7,722 nt of DNA from an uncultured Cryptobacterium sp. (GTDB lineage Bacteria; Actinomycetota; Coriobacteriia; Coriobacteriales; Eggerthellaceae). The translations under genes were made by a program, and so were the position numbers. Position 1 is the stretch's first letter; each line of letters opens with the position of its first letter. The notes under the pieces are model-generated. The model made no database searches and was not told where the DNA came from. It saw only the letters and a list, made by a program, of their open reading frames with translations. This document shows positions 6,630-7,722 of this stretch, piece by piece. Where the stretch lies: positions 1 through 7,722 of the forward strand of contig USIG01000081.1 in NCBI GenBank assembly GCA_900554685.1. The letters are read 5' to 3'.

Positions 6630-7552
6630 AAGAGGAATTATCTCGCGTAGAGCCTACCTGCTCTCATTGTGATGCGGCAACACTTGCTGCTCTGATCAGA
6701 ATAGAGGGGTCCATCTTTTTTAATGGACCGGGGAAATTTCGTTTGGAAATATCTACCGACGTGCCCCAGGTAGCACGCTTTATCATCCGTACTCTTCATG
6801 CTCGCTATGCGCTAAAGACCGATTTGACTATGCGCAGAAGCGTTCTTCATAAAACTCCGAACTGGCTTATCGAGGTTCCCACTCAGCCTCGTTTAGCTGA
6901 AGCGCTTTTGGATTTAGGCATCACTGGCAAAGAGGGTCTTATGCGCGGAATTGATCCGAAGCTTGTCCAAAAATCATGTTGCGCTTCTGCCTATTTACGA
7001 GGGGTTTTTCTGGGCAGTGGCTTTATTTCAAATCCTCGAGGCGATTTTCATTTTGAATTGACGGTAGAATCGCAAACAATGGCAAACGATATTGTTGATT
7101 TACTGGCAACGAAAGACATCCATGCAAAGATTGTTGAGCGTCGCAATAGCTATACCGTATATTTGAAAAGTGGTGCAGCTATTTCGTCATTTTTGGCTTT
7201 TGTTGGTGCCCATCAAAGTGCGCTCAAGATGGAAAATGAGCGTGTAATAAAAAGTGTTCGCAATGAGGTAAATCGTCGCGTCAATGCTGAAATTGCCAAC
7301 CAGGCTAAAACTGCAGAGGCCTCTGTTGAACAGGTGGCCGCTATTAGGACGTTGCTTGATCACAGGGATATAAAATCTCTTCCACGCGGCTTGCAGGAAT
7401 ATATTCAACTTCGCGTTCGCTATCCAGAAGCAACGCTTAAAGAATTGGGCCAGAAAGCCAATCCACCGCTTTCAAAATCTGCGATCTATCATCGTGTTCG
7501 CCGAATTGAGCAGATGGCTCGTGAAGTTTCGGGCAAGCCGAAAAAGCAGTGA
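6608..7552 (+). CDS. whiA: WhiA DNA-binding regulator
   Basis: The 314-aa protein begins MSFTAEVKEELSR, the family's signature N-terminus. An N-terminal half related to LAGLIDADG homing endonucleases follows. Its second repeat begins near Cys124 with AYLRGVFLGSGFISNP and continues with a FHFELTVES strand; WhiA proteins use this fold without nuclease activity. The C-terminal helix-turn-helix (about 258-304) contains LPRGLQEYIQLR, YPEATLKELG and PPLSKSAIYHRVRRIE. In Streptomyces WhiA activates sporulation-septation genes together with WhiB; in B. subtilis it affects division and chromosome segregation. In a non-sporulating host a growth/division role is the reasonable inference. The start is TTG, overlapping the yvcK end by 22 nt, which suggests coupled, possibly reduced, translation. 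No convincing intrinsic terminator follows; ACAAT/ATTGT (7553-7568) is too weak. Confidence 0.97.
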   Translation: MSFTAEVKEELSRVEPTCSHCDAATLAALIRIEGSIFFNGPGKFRLEISTDVPQVARFIIRTLHARYALKTDLTMRRSVLHKTPNWLIEVPTQPRLAEALLDLGITGKEGLMRGIDPKLVQKSCCASAYLRGVFLGSGFISNPRGDFHFELTVESQTMANDIVDLLATKDIHAKIVERRNSYTVYLKSGAAISSFLAFVGAHQSALKMENERVIKSVRNEVNRRVNAEIANQAKTAEASVEQVAAIRTLLDHRDIKSLPRGLQEYIQLRVRYPEATLKELGQKANPPLSKSAIYHRVRRIEQMAREVSGKPKKQ

Positions 7553-7620
7553 ACAATCAAAAAATTGTATAGTTTGTTTCATTTTAAACACCGTACACAT
7601 ACAAAGTTGATCGATATGCA

Positions 7621-7647
7621 TTGTCAATTTCTTTTGCATGTTAGAAT
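7621..7647 (+). promoter_or_regulatory. Candidate extended -10 promoter for the gene at 7718
   Basis: TAGAAT (7642-7647) is a 5/6 match to the -10 consensus and is preceded by TG-T (7639-7641), giving the extended -10 form TGnTAnnnT. A -35-like TTGTCA (7621-7626) lies 15 nt upstream, shorter than ideal but tolerated with an extended -10. Transcription would start near 7653-7655, leaving a leader of about 65 nt before ATG 7718. Confidence 0.6.
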
Positions 7648-7653
7648 GAGGAA

Positions 7654-7682
7654 GTCATGTTTCGTTTGTGCGTTTACATGAC
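7654..7682 (+). promoter_or_regulatory. Inverted repeat/5'-end hairpin in the leader of the 7718 gene
   Basis: GTCATGT (7654-7660) and ACATGAC (7676-7682) are perfect inverted repeats 15 nt apart, with half-site centres 22 bp apart. As RNA this is a 7-bp hairpin beginning at about the predicted transcription start. As DNA it could be an operator downstream of the promoter. It overlaps the alternative stem at 7668-7686. Confidence 0.42.
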
Positions 7683-7686
7683 GCAC
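7668..7686 (+). promoter_or_regulatory. Alternative stem in the same leader
   Basis: GTGCGT (7668-7673) pairs with ACGCAC (7681-7686) around a 7-nt loop TTACATG. Its loop and 3' arm contain the 3' arm of the 7654-7682 hairpin, so only one of the two can form at a time. No T-run follows, so it is not a terminator. Confidence 0.38.
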
Positions 7687-7717
7687 TGATCTATAACACA
7701 TCTGAAAGGGGAGCCCT

Positions 7718-7722
7718 ATGGC
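7718..7722 (+). CDS. Start of a gene cut by the window edge; probably gap (glyceraldehyde-3-phosphate dehydrogenase)
   Basis: Only ATG-GC (Met-Ala or Met-Gly) is inside the window. AGGGGAG (7707-7713) upstream is a strong ribosome site, and the extended -10 promoter plus leader support a real start here. The identity is inferred only from gene order: in many actinobacteria whiA is followed by gap-pgk-tpiA. The five visible bases cannot confirm it. Confidence 0.55.

Noticed and set aside
7553..7590. Possible terminator after whiA (ACAAT/ATTGT hairpin followed by T-rich sequence)
   Set aside because: The 5-bp AT-rich stem has no adjacent T-run; this is too weak to call.

Overview
The window looks like a stretch of ordinary chromosome from a low-to-moderate-GC actinobacterium, most likely a member of the Coriobacteriia (Atopobium/Lancefieldella/Olsenella-like). 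The basis is the gene order uvrC-rapZ-yvcK-whiA, probably followed by gap; an Arg-for-Lys Walker A motif in RapZ, as I recall it from actinobacterial RapZ; and a base composition far less GC-rich than Streptomyces or Mycobacterium. The taxonomic call is inference and no database was consulted.

Layout, all on the + strand: (i) 1-75, the 3' end of a class I tRNA with encoded CCA, then a strong intrinsic terminator. (ii) 76-312, a non-coding stretch whose only structured part is a possible 23-codon hydrophobic upstream ORF (242-313) that ends on the nhaP start as TAGTG. (iii) 313-2361, a CPA1-type Na+/H+ antiporter with a long soluble tail. (iv) 2419-4347, uvrC. (v) 4348-4500, a leader with two mutually exclusive hairpins and possible micro-ORFs. 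(vi) 4501-7552, a tightly coupled rapZ-yvcK-whiA cluster (ATGA overlap, then a 22-nt overlap with a TTG start). (vii) 7553-7717, an intergenic region with an extended -10 promoter and a leader with two competing stems. (viii) 7718-7722, the first bases of another gene, probably gap.

The antiporter handles cation/pH homeostasis and UvrC is the dual-incision nuclease of nucleotide excision repair. RapZ, YvcK and WhiA form a conserved cluster linking amino-sugar/cell-envelope metabolism with growth and division control. The glycolytic gene expected next to whiA fits that theme.

I see no mobile element, CRISPR array, phage gene or defence system, and no clear new biological system. The items most worth a second look are small: a noncanonical Fe-S cysteine pattern in UvrC, competing RNA stems in the rapZ and gap leaders, and the small hydrophobic ORF coupled to the antiporter.
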